From assembly GCA_017561155.1 (NCBI GenBank), contig JAFZDP010000043.1, positions 1-52,457 of the forward strand: a stretch of DNA of 52,457 nt. Direction: 5' to 3'. This stretch comes from Bacteroidales bacterium. Lineage in GTDB: Bacteria; Bacteroidota; Bacteroidia; Bacteroidales; P3. A program made the translations under genes and the position numbers. Below, one piece after another: positions 6,450 through 14,061 of the stretch. Under the pieces are notes generated by a model. That model did no database searches. It was given only the letters and a program-made list of their open reading frames with translations, and was not told the DNA's origin. Numbering within the stretch: the first letter of the stretch is position 1; every line of letters starts with the position of its first letter.

Positions 6450-7490
6450 ATGACTAAAGATGCTATAGATCAAATATACGAGAATGCCCGCAGGGGTGAT
6501 GTTTTTGCCAAAACACTTTTGGGACAGATACTTTGCGAGGGTAAATATGTTCAGCAGGATAGGCAGAACGGCATAGGGTGGCTTAGGGATGCCGCTCAAT
6601 GCAATTGCCTATACGCTAAAGAACTTGTAAATGAACATTTGTCGTCACCTTTATCGTCGCATACAAGTGGGGATGCCGGCAGTCAGCCATCAATGATTGA
6701 TAGGAGTGCCGAATTAAAATCGCTGATAGGGTTAGATAGAGTAAAAGAAGATGTTGATTCGTTGCGTAACCTTATCAAAATACAAGCATTGCGTAAACAG
6801 CAGGGGTTACCCAATACAAAGGTGTCTTACCATTGTGTGTTTACAGGTAATCCCGGAACAGGTAAAACCACAGTGGCTCGCATAGTGGCCGGGATATATA
6901 AAGAACTAGGTTTGTTAAAGAAGGGGCATCTTGTAGAGGTAGACCGTTCCAAACTTGTGGCTGAATATGTAGGGCAAACAGCACCAAAAACCAATAAGGT
7001 GATAGACGAAGCTCTTGATGGGGTACTCTTTATAGACGAAGCCTATTCGTTGCTTGGTGGTGAAAATGATTTCGGTTCGGAAGCTATAGCTACTCTGCTT
7101 AAACGTATGGAAGACGACAGAGATCGCCTTGTGGTAATCTTAGCCGGATATACCAACGAGATAAAGGACTTCATTGCTTCTAATCCGGGATTGCAATCTC
7201 GCTTCAACCGCTACATACAATTCGACGACTATTCGGCGGAAGAACTGACCGAGATATTAAAACGTAGCTTGAGAAAATCGCACTACAAAATAAAACGAGA
7301 CGCCTTTGCAAAGTTACAAACAGTGATAGAAAGAGCAGTAATTTCCAAAGACAAACATTTTGGCAACGCACGTTATGTTCGAAATTTGTTTGAAAAAGTG
7401 GTGCAAAATCAGGCGAATCGCTTGGCTAAGATGGATACAATAGATAATGACGAATTGAGTATAATAACTATCGAAGATATAAAAATATAA
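6450..7490 (+). CDS. CbxX/CfxQ (SpoVK)-type AAA+ ATPase with N-terminal Sel1-like repeat
   Basis: The 346-residue protein has an N-terminal segment (~5-60: NARRGDVFAKTLLGQILCEG, then GIGWLRDAAQCN) resembling one Sel1/TPR-type repeat, followed by a complete AAA+ module. Walker A is GNPGTGKT at 133-140, Walker B is LFIDEAY at 193-199, and a sensor/arginine region LQSRFNRYIQF follows. CbxX-type proteins are hexameric remodelling ATPases (Rubisco activase, ESX EccA and others); here the substrate is unknown. It is followed after 11 bases by a YkvA-like gene and then an FtsZ-C-like gene, probably one unit driven by element F. Confidence 0.88.
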   Translation: MTKDAIDQIYENARRGDVFAKTLLGQILCEGKYVQQDRQNGIGWLRDAAQCNCLYAKELVNEHLSSPLSSHTSGDAGSQPSMIDRSAELKSLIGLDRVKEDVDSLRNLIKIQALRKQQGLPNTKVSYHCVFTGNPGTGKTTVARIVAGIYKELGLLKKGHLVEVDRSKLVAEYVGQTAPKTNKVIDEALDGVLFIDEAYSLLGGENDFGSEAIATLLKRMEDDRDRLVVILAGYTNEIKDFIASNPGLQSRFNRYIQFDDYSAEELTEILKRSLRKSHYKIKRDAFAKLQTVIERAVISKDKHFGNARYVRNLFEKVVQNQANRLAKMDTIDNDELSIITIEDIKI

Positions 7491-7501
7491 TAGGTAAGAA
7501 T

Positions 7502-7984
7502 ATGGATGAACTTAGTAATGTTTTTGGAAGTGCCGAACAGCTATGGCAGTACATAAAAGAATATGCTTCTAAAGCCGGTTGTGAGGCAACACGAGTAGTG
7601 TTGGAGCTATATTATGTAATGAAATCGCCACAAACACCGGCTGTGGACAAAACCATTATTATAGCAGCACTTGGCTATCAGCTTTTACCTAATGATTTGA
7701 TGAGTCGCAAAAAATTTGGTTGGCTTGGTTTAATTGACAACGGAGTAACCTTGGCTATAGCCTACAACCGTGTAAAAAAAAGAGTAACACCACAAATAGA
7801 AGCACAGGTGAGTGCAATATTAAATCAGTGGTTTAGGACAGAAGAAGATTTTGAACAACCACAATTTCCGGACAATAACAATATAGACAATTGGCAACCG
7901 CAATATTCAGACCCTATTTCCGGTCACCGAACTATTCCTCCGGCTAAAGAATATGGCGACGATGAAGAAGTGATAATTGATTAA
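7502..7984 (+). CDS. YkvA-like (DUF1232) protein, copy 1
   Basis: The 160-residue protein has the DUF1232 core: SPQTPAVDKTIIIAALGYQLLPNDL, then LGLIDNGVTLAIAYNRVKKRVTP. It is closely similar to the gene at 20975 (DTPLLDKVLIYAAIVYTVSP, GILDEGIAMLFVYKRIKSRITP). The C-terminal 40 residues are polar and Pro-rich. YkvA-like proteins usually have one or two helices that associate with membranes; their activity is poorly known. It is 11 bases downstream of the AAA+ gene. The presence of two copies in two operons of this region suggests a role in the same process. Confidence 0.78.
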   Translation: MDELSNVFGSAEQLWQYIKEYASKAGCEATRVVLELYYVMKSPQTPAVDKTIIIAALGYQLLPNDLMSRKKFGWLGLIDNGVTLAIAYNRVKKRVTPQIEAQVSAILNQWFRTEEDFEQPQFPDNNNIDNWQPQYSDPISGHRTIPPAKEYGDDEEVIID

Positions 7985-8065
7985 ACTTTTGCTTTTGGCT
8001 TGGCTGATGATTAAAATGTTAAACTAGAATTACTACAGATATTAATACATAAAAACATATAACAA

Positions 8066-8461
8066 ATGAATAAGATAGAAGAATATATTGACGAAATATT
8101 GGTAGAAGACAATCAGGAAAATGCTATAGTAGGTATTGATAGAGACGATATAGATGCCTTCAGAAAAGGATGCGACACCATAGATGGTGCTAAAATACAA
8201 GGCACAACAAGCTCTATTTGCAACGCCCTTTCCGAAACGTTTGCCGATATAGTGAAAAGGAACGAGCCCAACAAATGTGAAGGTATTATACTTTCAATAA
8301 AAACATCCGAAACCTATGAGCTAACCATGGAAGAAACAAGCGATATATTGGATGCCCTTACTCAGCACAACCCCGATGTGGATATTATCTGGTCGTTAGA
8401 TACAAAAAGCAGTTTACAAGCAGAGGATTTGGAACTGATATTGCTCGTGGGGGTTCATTAG
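8066..8461 (+). CDS. FtsZ C-terminal-domain-like protein without GTPase domain
   Basis: The 131-residue protein has residues ~70-131 following the pattern of the FtsZ/tubulin-like C-terminal domain: CEGIILSIKTSETYELTMEE, then DILDALTQHNPDVDIIWSLD and a last strand LELILLVGVH (compare FtsZ GVLLNITG, LTLEEVNEA, ANIIFGAVID and IRVTVIATG). The GTP-binding half with GGGTGTG is absent. The N-terminus is an acidic helix. Such a domain could cap or modulate a tubulin-like polymer, or may be a re-used fold. It follows the YkvA-like gene by 81 bases. Confidence 0.6.
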   Translation: MNKIEEYIDEILVEDNQENAIVGIDRDDIDAFRKGCDTIDGAKIQGTTSSICNALSETFADIVKRNEPNKCEGIILSIKTSETYELTMEETSDILDALTQHNPDVDIIWSLDTKSSLQAEDLELILLVGVH

Positions 8462-8464
8462 AGA

Positions 8465-8620
8465 CAATGGACTTTTTGCTTTGAGCTACGAGCTTTTCTT
8501 TAAGACAAAGAGATTACAAGTCCACGAGACTACGAGTTTTGCTTTGAGCAATGAGCTTTTTTAAGTCCACGAGACAACGAGTTTTGATGGGCTGTGGGCT
8601 TTTAGCGATGAGCTGAAACA
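8465..8620. repeat. Tandem word-like intergenic repeat (CAAGTCCACGAGACTACGAG family)
   Basis: Two units of about 55 bases each contain TTTGCTTTGAGC-A-GAGCTTTT and AAGTCCACGAGAC-ACGAG. Related words occur after other genes in the region (near 12350, 13905 and 15155). No coding potential is seen. Confidence 0.6.
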
Positions 8621-8629
8621 TATATAACT

Positions 8630-8646
8630 CCACGCCGGCGGCGTGG
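8630..8646. repeat. Perfect GC-rich hairpin
   Basis: CCACGCC-GGC-GGCGTGG, a 7-bp stem with a 3-base loop. It lies in an AT-rich context between convergent genes. Confidence 0.7.
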
Positions 8647-8660
8647 AAAACATAACGAAG

Positions 8661-8697
8661 CAAATAAATCCCGTGCCGTCGGCACGGGATTTATTTG
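8661..8697. terminator. Strong symmetrical hairpin, probable bidirectional terminator
   Basis: An almost perfect 37-base palindrome centred on CCCGTGCCGTCGGCACGGG is flanked by AAATAAAT/ATTTATTT. It lies between the converging FtsZ-C-like gene (plus strand) and the GNAT gene (minus strand), as expected of a shared terminator. Confidence 0.75.
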
Positions 8698-8783
8698 TAT
8701 ACTACAATTTTTGATAGACGTAATTTATCTGAGTAAATGCGAACATCCATAGGTGGGTGGCTCGTTGTTGGGTGATGTTAATC

Positions 8784-9950
8784 TTACTGTTCATTTTGGG
8801 GTGTTGGAATATCGAAGTCTTTGCGTAGCAGACCATATATGATGGCATCGTAGTAGTGTCCATTTTTGTATACTGCACGTCGTATGGTAGCTTCTTGTGT
8901 GAAACCAACCTTCTCGATCAAGCGTATGGAGGTTTTGTTTGGACTATAAATTACAGCTGTTAATCGTTCTAAGTTGCTGTTACGAAAGGCAAGATCTATA
9001 ATCCTACGTACGGCTTCGGTTCCCACACCATAGCCTGATGCTTCCTTTGTAACCATGTATCCCACATATCCGTTACACTCGTATTCGCTATTTTCTCGTA
9101 CAACATTCACTCTTCCAACTAACTTGTTGTCGAGCCAGATGGCACGGTAAAAGCCTCCTTTTGATTCTTCCTTTTGGATCATTTTTTCCAACTCATACAT
9201 TGCATCTGAATGGTCGGAGCAACATATTGCTTCGTCTTCGTAAGTGAAATCCACGTTTCTTATCATATCCATATATGCATTGACATCGTTTAGGCACCAC
9301 GACTTTAGTGTGATATTGTTTGAGTATCCGGTATTTTGCGGACGAAGTTTGTTATCGTGAATAACATTTTGTGTTGGGGTATCCTCGTCCTCAATAACAA
9401 GTCCATAAATCTTTTGGTTATATATTTTTCCGTTTTTACATACTGCGTTTTTCAAAATACCTTCAAAAGCAAAGCCGTTTTTTTCCAACACTCGTTCAGC
9501 TGCTTTGTTCTCGCCGATGGTTTCAGCATATATTCTCTGAAAACCTTGGCTGTGCCTATATTTATTGTTGGGGTCAAAGTGCAGTGCTTCATGGACAATT
9601 TGTTGAACCACTAATGTGCCTATTCCTTTATTACACATTTCGTGCATAAGCACTAGTCTTAAAATTCCCGTTTGGCAATATACACCATTACAGCGTGATA
9701 TATTGACACATCCCACTACCTTGTCGTCCACCTCAACGGCATAGTGAAATTCATCTCCATAAACAAGACAGTCCACCATACCTTTTATCCAGCTGTATTC
9801 ACATCCTTTGGTGTATTGTTCGGGTAAAAAGTTGTCAGTAAGACTAAAGTCTGCTTGTTGTATCAATTGACGGAATGCTTCTTCGTCATGGTAAAGATAC
9901 CATTGTCGAAGCTTGATAATATGAGAATTTTGAGTGTGTCTCATAATCAT
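8784..9950 (-). CDS. Tandem GNAT acetyltransferase (two RimJ/RimL-like domains)
   Basis: There are two copies of the GNAT fold in one ~388-residue chain. Domain 1 has YAVEVDDKVVGCVNI and the acetyl-CoA loop region CNKGIGTLVVQ, ending with RVLEKNGFAFEG. Domain 2 has WLDNKLVGRVNVV, GYGVGTEAV and RLIEKVGFTQEA. The end of each domain (AVCKNGKIYNQKIYGL, AVYKNGHYYDAIIYGL) matches the other, so this is an internal duplication and fusion. The ATG at 9950 or 9944 is a more likely start than 9977. The substrate (a protein N-terminus, an amine or an antibiotic) cannot be told. It stands alone on the minus strand, with a canonical promoter at 10041-10049. Confidence 0.85.
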   Translation of the reverse strand: MIMRHTQNSHIIKLRQWYLYHDEEAFRQLIQQADFSLTDNFLPEQYTKGCEYSWIKGMVDCLVYGDEFHYAVEVDDKVVGCVNISRCNGVYCQTGILRLVLMHEMCNKGIGTLVVQQIVHEALHFDPNNKYRHSQGFQRIYAETIGENKAAERVLEKNGFAFEGILKNAVCKNGKIYNQKIYGLVIEDEDTPTQNVIHDNKLRPQNTGYSNNITLKSWCLNDVNAYMDMIRNVDFTYEDEAICCSDHSDAMYELEKMIQKEESKGGFYRAIWLDNKLVGRVNVVRENSEYECNGYVGYMVTKEASGYGVGTEAVRRIIDLAFRNSNLERLTAVIYSPNKTSIRLIEKVGFTQEATIRRAVYKNGHYYDAIIYGLLRKDFDIPTPQNEQ

Positions 9951-10040
9951 TTGTTTTAGATGGGTTAAAAAAATCATTTCTTATTATTTAAAGTAAAATA
10001 TATAGCCTGTTTTTTGCCATTTTGCTAGAAATTTCGATTT

Positions 10041-10049
10041 GCAAAGATA
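10041..10049 (-). promoter_or_regulatory. Bacteroidetes -7 box for the GNAT gene
   Basis: On the minus strand it reads TATCTTTGC, about 90 bases before the start. I see no clear TTG at -33. Confidence 0.5.
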
Positions 10050-10209
10050 ACCAATTCTTTTTATATATACATAAAAATAAATGGAAAATATTTTCATTGT
10101 ACATGTTAATTTAAGGCGTATTGGATATTAAATTTCTTCTTGCAGAGAGTGTGTGTAGGTATACGACCATGTCTTGTTGACTCGTGGTCTAAAAAATTTA
10201 CTTTCCAAT

Positions 10210-10239
10210 GATATATTTTCCCCATGATTATACTCTATA
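10210..10239 (+). promoter_or_regulatory. GATATATT-N15-CTCTATA promoter-like element (copy C)
   Basis: GATATATT at 10210-10217 and CTCTATA at 10233-10239 with exactly 15 bases between. It lies ~92 bases before the HU-like gene at 10332. There is no matching downstream arm as in copies A and B. The rest of the space between 9977 and 10332 holds the GNAT promoter and no gene. Confidence 0.6.
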
Positions 10240-10331
10240 ATGTCGTTCAACGTTGACAAAATGCCTGTTATTGACGAATAAAAGGCGGATAGATAGAACA
10301 TTAATGGTTGAAATTTTAAATTCTAATTACG

Positions 10332-10742
10332 ATGAGTACGAAAAACGAAATTCTGTACAAGCCGAAGCAAAAAAAGGTCTTTGGCAAAGAACGCTGGGTA
10401 GCCACCTTGGTTAGCAAGAAGCAAATCAGTTTGGACACCATTATCAGCGATGTGTCGAAAAACACCACCGGTCAGCCGGGCGAGGTGAGCGGTATGTTGC
10501 GTGCCTACCTTGGCCGCATACGCACCCACTTGCTGGAAGGCGAAGCCGTGAAGATTGAGGGCTTGGGCACCTTTTACCCACGCCTTAGCACACGCTTTGT
10601 GGAAGATGCCGCCAAGGTGTCGGTCAACGAATGCATCAAAGGCGTGATGATAGGTTTCCGCCCCGAGCAGAAGCTGGTGGCGGTGGTGAAGAAAGCTAAT
10701 CTAAGAAAATTTACAGGCAAAGAAAACGAAACGGAGGAATAA
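10332..10742 (+). CDS. Bacteroidetes HU-like DNA-binding protein, copy 1
   Basis: The 136-residue protein follows the HU-related family found in Bacteroidetes: a helical N-terminal half (ISLDTIISDVSKNT, SGMLRAYLGRIRTHLLEG) and a beta arm with VKIEGLGTFYPRLSTRF, similar to the HU pattern Gly-x-Phe. Such proteins bind DNA as dimers and may shape the nucleoid. It is followed after three bases by another HU-like gene. The two genes are visibly more G+C-rich than their surroundings, which suggests recent transfer or different selection. Confidence 0.82.
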   Translation: MSTKNEILYKPKQKKVFGKERWVATLVSKKQISLDTIISDVSKNTTGQPGEVSGMLRAYLGRIRTHLLEGEAVKIEGLGTFYPRLSTRFVEDAAKVSVNECIKGVMIGFRPEQKLVAVVKKANLRKFTGKENETEE

Positions 10743-10745
10743 GTT

Positions 10746-11243
10746 ATGGACGTAAAGAAAGTGAAACGCACAATGAAAGTAGGTCCTAAAAAGGACAAAA
10801 CCCTCTACGGACTGCAATGGGTAAACTACGGCAACGTGAGCTCGGAAGCCTTGTTGCAAGAGGTTGAAGCAGCCACCACGCTTAGCGACAGCGATGCCGA
10901 ACTGCTGCTGAAAGAATTTGCCAATGTGGTGATAGGCTATGTGGCCAACGGCCACAGTGTGGACCTTGGCGTGCTGGGAACGTTGAGCCCCAAAATTACA
11001 GCCAAAGCCGTGGATAGCGAAAAGGACTGCACTGCACGCACTATCGAGGGTATAGGGGTGTTGTACCGTTCGCGTCAAGAGCTTAACGACGAAGCCAAAG
11101 GCATGTCGATAAACATGCTTAGCAGCTCGTCGAAGATAGAAGAGTCGGACCCTGAAGGTGGCGACGACGACGATACAGGCAACAATACCGGTGGTAGCGA
11201 CGGCGGTGGCAGCTCGTCGGGTGGCGGCGGATTTGAAGGATAA
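10746..11243 (+). CDS. HU-like DNA-binding protein with Gly-rich tail ending GGGFEG, copy 2
   Basis: The 165-residue protein has an HU-like core (ALLQEVEAATTLSDSDAELL, HSVDLGVLGTLSPKITAK, RTIEGIGVLYRSRQEL), then an acidic and Gly/Ser-rich tail (DPEGGDDDDTGNNTGG) that ends SSGGGGFEG. The HU-like protein at 49905 ends with nearly the same tail (NPSGGGFEG) although the cores differ strongly. The tail is probably flexible and could be a docking peptide. It is in an operon with 10332. Confidence 0.8.
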   Translation: MDVKKVKRTMKVGPKKDKTLYGLQWVNYGNVSSEALLQEVEAATTLSDSDAELLLKEFANVVIGYVANGHSVDLGVLGTLSPKITAKAVDSEKDCTARTIEGIGVLYRSRQELNDEAKGMSINMLSSSSKIEESDPEGGDDDDTGNNTGGSDGGGSSSGGGGFEG

Positions 11244-11270
11244 TGGTAGTGCCACCGACATAGGCACGTT

Positions 11271-11418
11271 GTGTTGATAGTATGCGATGCTTGACAGTGT
11301 GGTGCCCCAAAGCCATTGGGAAGGTATCCCAAAGCCATTGGGAGGTATCCCCAAAGCCATTGGGGAGGTGTCCCAAAGCCATTGGGAAACCAATGCTTCA
11401 AGCATCGTGTATCAACAC
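11271..11418. repeat. Four mini-hairpin repeats enclosed by a long imperfect stem
   Basis: Four copies of CCCAAAGCCATTGGG (11305-11320, 11328-11342, 11349-11365, 11372-11386) are spaced by AAGGTAT-like linkers; each is itself a CCCAA/TTGGG hairpin. They are enclosed by outer arms GTGTTGATA plus CGATGCTTGA (11271-11294) and TCAAGCATCG plus TATCAACAC (11398-11418), giving a ~19-bp stem with a small bulge. The result is a cloverleaf-like multi-hairpin between two HU-like genes. It may act as RNA (processing, attenuation) or as a cruciform. Confidence 0.75.
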
Positions 11419-11467
11419 TTCAACGAGAGAAGGTTATAGTGATAAGCAACGTAGAGAAAAAAATGTT

Positions 11468-11893
11468 ATGTCGATAAATTATATAAAAAAGAAACAGCGG
11501 ATGAATTGTAACGGTACGGTACAAGACCGCTATGTGGCCAAGATACAGTATACCGGCCATGTCAACGAAGAGAATATAGCACAGCATATAAGCAATGCCA
11601 CCACGGCATCGGCATCGGAGGTGGGAATGTATATTCGCGAGTTGGAATACTATATAAGTCGCCGGTTGGCAGAGGGCTATATAGTACGCCTCGACCATCT
11701 GGGTACTTTTTATCCTACCATACATGCCAAGGCACAAACAGCAGCCTCTGATGTAGACCACCGAACCATAACACGCAAGGGGGTGCTATTTCGCCCATCG
11801 GCCGACTTTAAAGCTGTGTTGGACGAAGCACCACTGAAATTGGCAAACAAAAAAGTACTAAAAGCAATAGACCATAGAAAGAAAAATAACTAA
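11468..11893 (+). CDS. HU-like DNA-binding protein, copy 3
   Basis: I chose ATG 11468 (MSINYIKKKQRMNCNGTV) over 11282, because the upstream part is the hairpin repeat region, not protein-like. The 141-residue product has the family pattern: DRYVAKIQYTGHVNEENIAQ, EVGMYIRELEYYISRRLAEG, YIVRLDHLGTFYPTIHAK and RKGVLFRPSADFKAV. It lacks the Gly-rich tail and ends with a basic stretch (IDHRKKNN). It is likely co-transcribed with 10332-11243 through the hairpin array. Confidence 0.78.
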   Translation: MSINYIKKKQRMNCNGTVQDRYVAKIQYTGHVNEENIAQHISNATTASASEVGMYIRELEYYISRRLAEGYIVRLDHLGTFYPTIHAKAQTAASDVDHRTITRKGVLFRPSADFKAVLDEAPLKLANKKVLKAIDHRKKNN

Positions 11894-11953
11894 ACTTTAG
11901 CTTTAAGCCATTAGCTTTTGGCTTGGTCGACGTATTTTTCAAGGGAGTGTAAA

Positions 11954-12170
11954 GGCAACTTCTAAAAATTCCACGTTCCGGGAAATTGAATTGATTGCAG
12001 AAAGAACTTTTGCGTTGTTGACTTCGTCGATGTTGCTATCGCTCGAAAGAGCTAATGCTTAGGCATTACTCTTTACTCGCTTAATCGCAACGTTTACGTT
12101 TTTTTTTTGTTGTAATCTTTCTATTTCTTTTTCAATCGCATAGCCCTCTATGCATTGCAAAGATGCCCCT
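11954..12170. repeat. Dispersed degenerate repeat (copy R1), long form
   Basis: It starts GGCAACTTCTAAAAATTCC and, with gaps, matches 18969-19120 along most of its length (AGAAAGAA-TTTGCG, and further on TTTTCAAT-TAGCCC-CTA). Shorter copies lie at 15333, 16566 and 31401. No ORF is convincing inside. The rest of 11894-12430 holds a run of T, low-complexity words and the palindrome at 12378, but no gene. Confidence 0.6.
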
Positions 12171-12377
12171 CGGTACGTCTATAGAAAAATCCGCAAACCA
12201 CCGGCAAAGCAATTTTTATATGTTGCCTTTGCGGAGTATTTAAAGCTCCGCTTTTCTCCGCGAAGCAGTCGATTTTTTTTTTGAAAATAGGGGTTTGTAG
12301 AGGCGTAGTTGCATTAGTTAGTAATTGTGAATGGCTTCGCCGGACAATGAGATAACGAGACAACGAGTACATTGTAG

Positions 12378-12396
12378 GGGCGTATGGCATACGCCC
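12378..12396. repeat. Palindrome GGGCGTATGGCATACGCCC
   Basis: An 8-bp perfect stem with a 3-base loop. A near-identical copy is at 13951 and a degenerate one at 15186. Each is preceded by GACAACGAG/GACAACAAG words, and the first two are followed by a canonical promoter and a damaged gene. Confidence 0.7.
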
Positions 12397-12430
12397 TTAT
12401 TAATAATCAAACACTGCATCACAAAATAAT

Positions 12431-12461
12431 TTGTCTATGTTTTGGAAAAATAGTAATTTTG
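12431..12461 (+). promoter_or_regulatory. Canonical Bacteroidetes promoter of the AAA_14 gene
   Basis: TTG at 12431-12433, 20 bases, TAATTTTG at 12454-12461. The same block recurs at 14007-14037. Confidence 0.7.
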
Positions 12462-12472
12462 CAAACCGAAAA

Positions 12473-12524
12473 ATCTCAAAAACGTGTATTTAAATACTTG
12501 TCAAACATCTCAAAAACGTGTATT
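12473..12524 (+). repeat. Direct repeat in 5' leader of the AAA_14 gene
   Basis: ATCTCAAAAACGTGTATT occurs at 12473-12490 and again at 12507-12524, just before the original ATG at 12532. Confidence 0.8.
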
Positions 12525-12531
12525 ATAAATT

Positions 12532-13881
12532 ATGAAACGTAAGATTTACAATTAATTGCTGAAATGGAAAAACGAACGAAATGGCGATGTGGCTCTTTTA
12601 ATAGAAGGTGCAAGACGTATTGGTAAAAGTTATATAGTGGAAGATTTTGCTAAAAATGAATATACTTCTTACATTTTGATAGACTTTAATAAGGTTGGAA
12701 ATAAGATAAAAAAACTTTTTGAAGACTATTTGGATGACCTTGATACATTTTTTGAAATATTGGAACAGTACTATAAAGTAAAGCTCGTACCACGTCAATC
12801 GGTGATAATATTTGATGAAGTTCAACAGTATCCCAAAGCTCGTGCAGCTATCAAATACTTGGTGGCCGATGGTCGATATGATTATTTGGAAACGGGCTCT
12901 CTCATCAGTATTCACAAGAATGTAAAAAATATTGTTATTCCTTCGGAAGAACGCATTATTAGCATGTATCCAATGGATTTTGAAGAGTTCTTGTGGGCCA
13001 TGGGCAACGAAACATTGATACCTTTTCTTCAAAAACGGTTTATTGAGGGCAAGCCGATGAAGGATATACATCGCGAAGCTATGGATTATTTTAGAAGATA
13101 TATGATAGTTGGAGGTATGCCTCAGGCTGTGGAGAAATATATTCAAACTCGAGATTTAGAACAAGTGGATGTTATAAAGCGCGACATTCTTGCCATTTAC
13201 CGGAACGATATACATAAACATGCCGGACGTTTAGCAATGAAAGTACTAAGTATTTTTGATGAAATTCCGGCTCAATTGCAAAAAAACGAACGTAAATTTC
13301 GCTTGGCAAACCTTAATAAAGACGCTCGAATGAGAGATTATGAAACAGCTTTTATGTGGCTTAGCGATGCCAAAATAATTAATTGTTGCTACAATACTAC
13401 TGCTCCAAATATTGGTTTGAAACTTAATATGGATAAACTTACCTTGAAATGTTATATGGCCGATACCGGCTTGCTGATTTCTCATGCTTTCGATGAGAAG
13501 AATTTGGTATCCACCGAATTATATCGTAAATTGCTAATGGATAAATTGGAGGTAAATGCAGGTATGTTGATAGAAAATATTGTGGCTCAGATGTTGGTGG
13601 CTGCTGGGCATAACTTATATTTTTATGCTAATTCGGACAACGAAAATGCTGAAAATAGGATGGAAATTGATTTCTTGATCCGGAAAGAAATTGTTACTTC
13701 ACGACATAATATTATCCCTATCGAGGTTAAATCATCGTCAGGTTATACTACTCAATCATTAAATAAATGTGTGAAGAAATTTGGCGAATACATTACTTTA
13801 CCCACTGTTATACACCCGGCGGACTATAAAGAAGATGATAATAAACGATATTTACCATTATACATGACACTATTTTTATAG
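12532..13881 (+). pseudogene. AAA_14/DUF4143 ATPase with early in-frame stop
   Basis: From ATG 12532 the frame reads MKRKIYN, then TAA (12553-12555), then continues LLKWKNERNGDV without other interruption to 13881. MKRKIYNxLLKWK is a natural start for this family, so the stop probably replaced Glu or Gln. Translation could resume at the TTG at 12556, giving 441 residues. The rest is intact: Walker A-like EGARRIGKSY, Walker B VIIFDEV, a middle ETGSLIS and a C-terminal DUF4143 part (EVNAGMLIENIVAQML, MEIDFLI, IPIEVKSS; the last is nuclease-like). Such ATPases are common orphan genes in Bacteroidetes, with unclear function. It has its own canonical promoter. Confidence 0.75.
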
Positions 13882-13950
13882 TAATGGCTTGGCCGGACAA
13901 TAAGTCAACAAGACTACGAGACAACAAGTAAGATTGTAGTAAAATTATAG

Positions 13951-13969
13951 GGGCGTATGGCATACGCTC
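13951..13969. repeat. Palindrome GGGCGTATGGCATACGCTC (copy 2)
   Basis: This is the same as the palindrome at 12378 with one change at the end of the stem. The surrounding ~110 bases (GGCTTGGCCGGACAATAAG onward, to TAATTTTGCAAATCG) are a duplicate of 12340-12470. Confidence 0.65.
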
Positions 13970-14006
13970 CTTTTTTTGTCAATCAAACACCGGTACGAAA
14001 AATAAC

Positions 14007-14037
14007 TTGTCTATATTTGGGAAAAGTAGTAATTTTG
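14007..14037 (+). promoter_or_regulatory. Canonical Bacteroidetes promoter of the DUF1016 gene
   Basis: TTG at 14007-14009, 20 bases, TAATTTTG at 14030-14037. It lies within the duplicated upstream cassette. Confidence 0.7.
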
Positions 14038-14061
14038 CAAATCGAAAGAAATAAAAAGAAA

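Noticed and set aside
11075-11405. Minus-strand ORFs with repeated QWLWG/MALGYLPNGFG
   Set aside because: They are translations of the mini-hairpin repeats, not proteins.
11282-11467. N-terminal extension of the third HU-like gene
   Set aside because: It translates the palindromic repeat array; the family-like sequence starts at the ATG at 11468.
12148-12390. 80-residue minus-strand ORF between the HU-like and AAA_14 genes
   Set aside because: It is made of repeat and palindrome sequence with no recognisable protein pattern.
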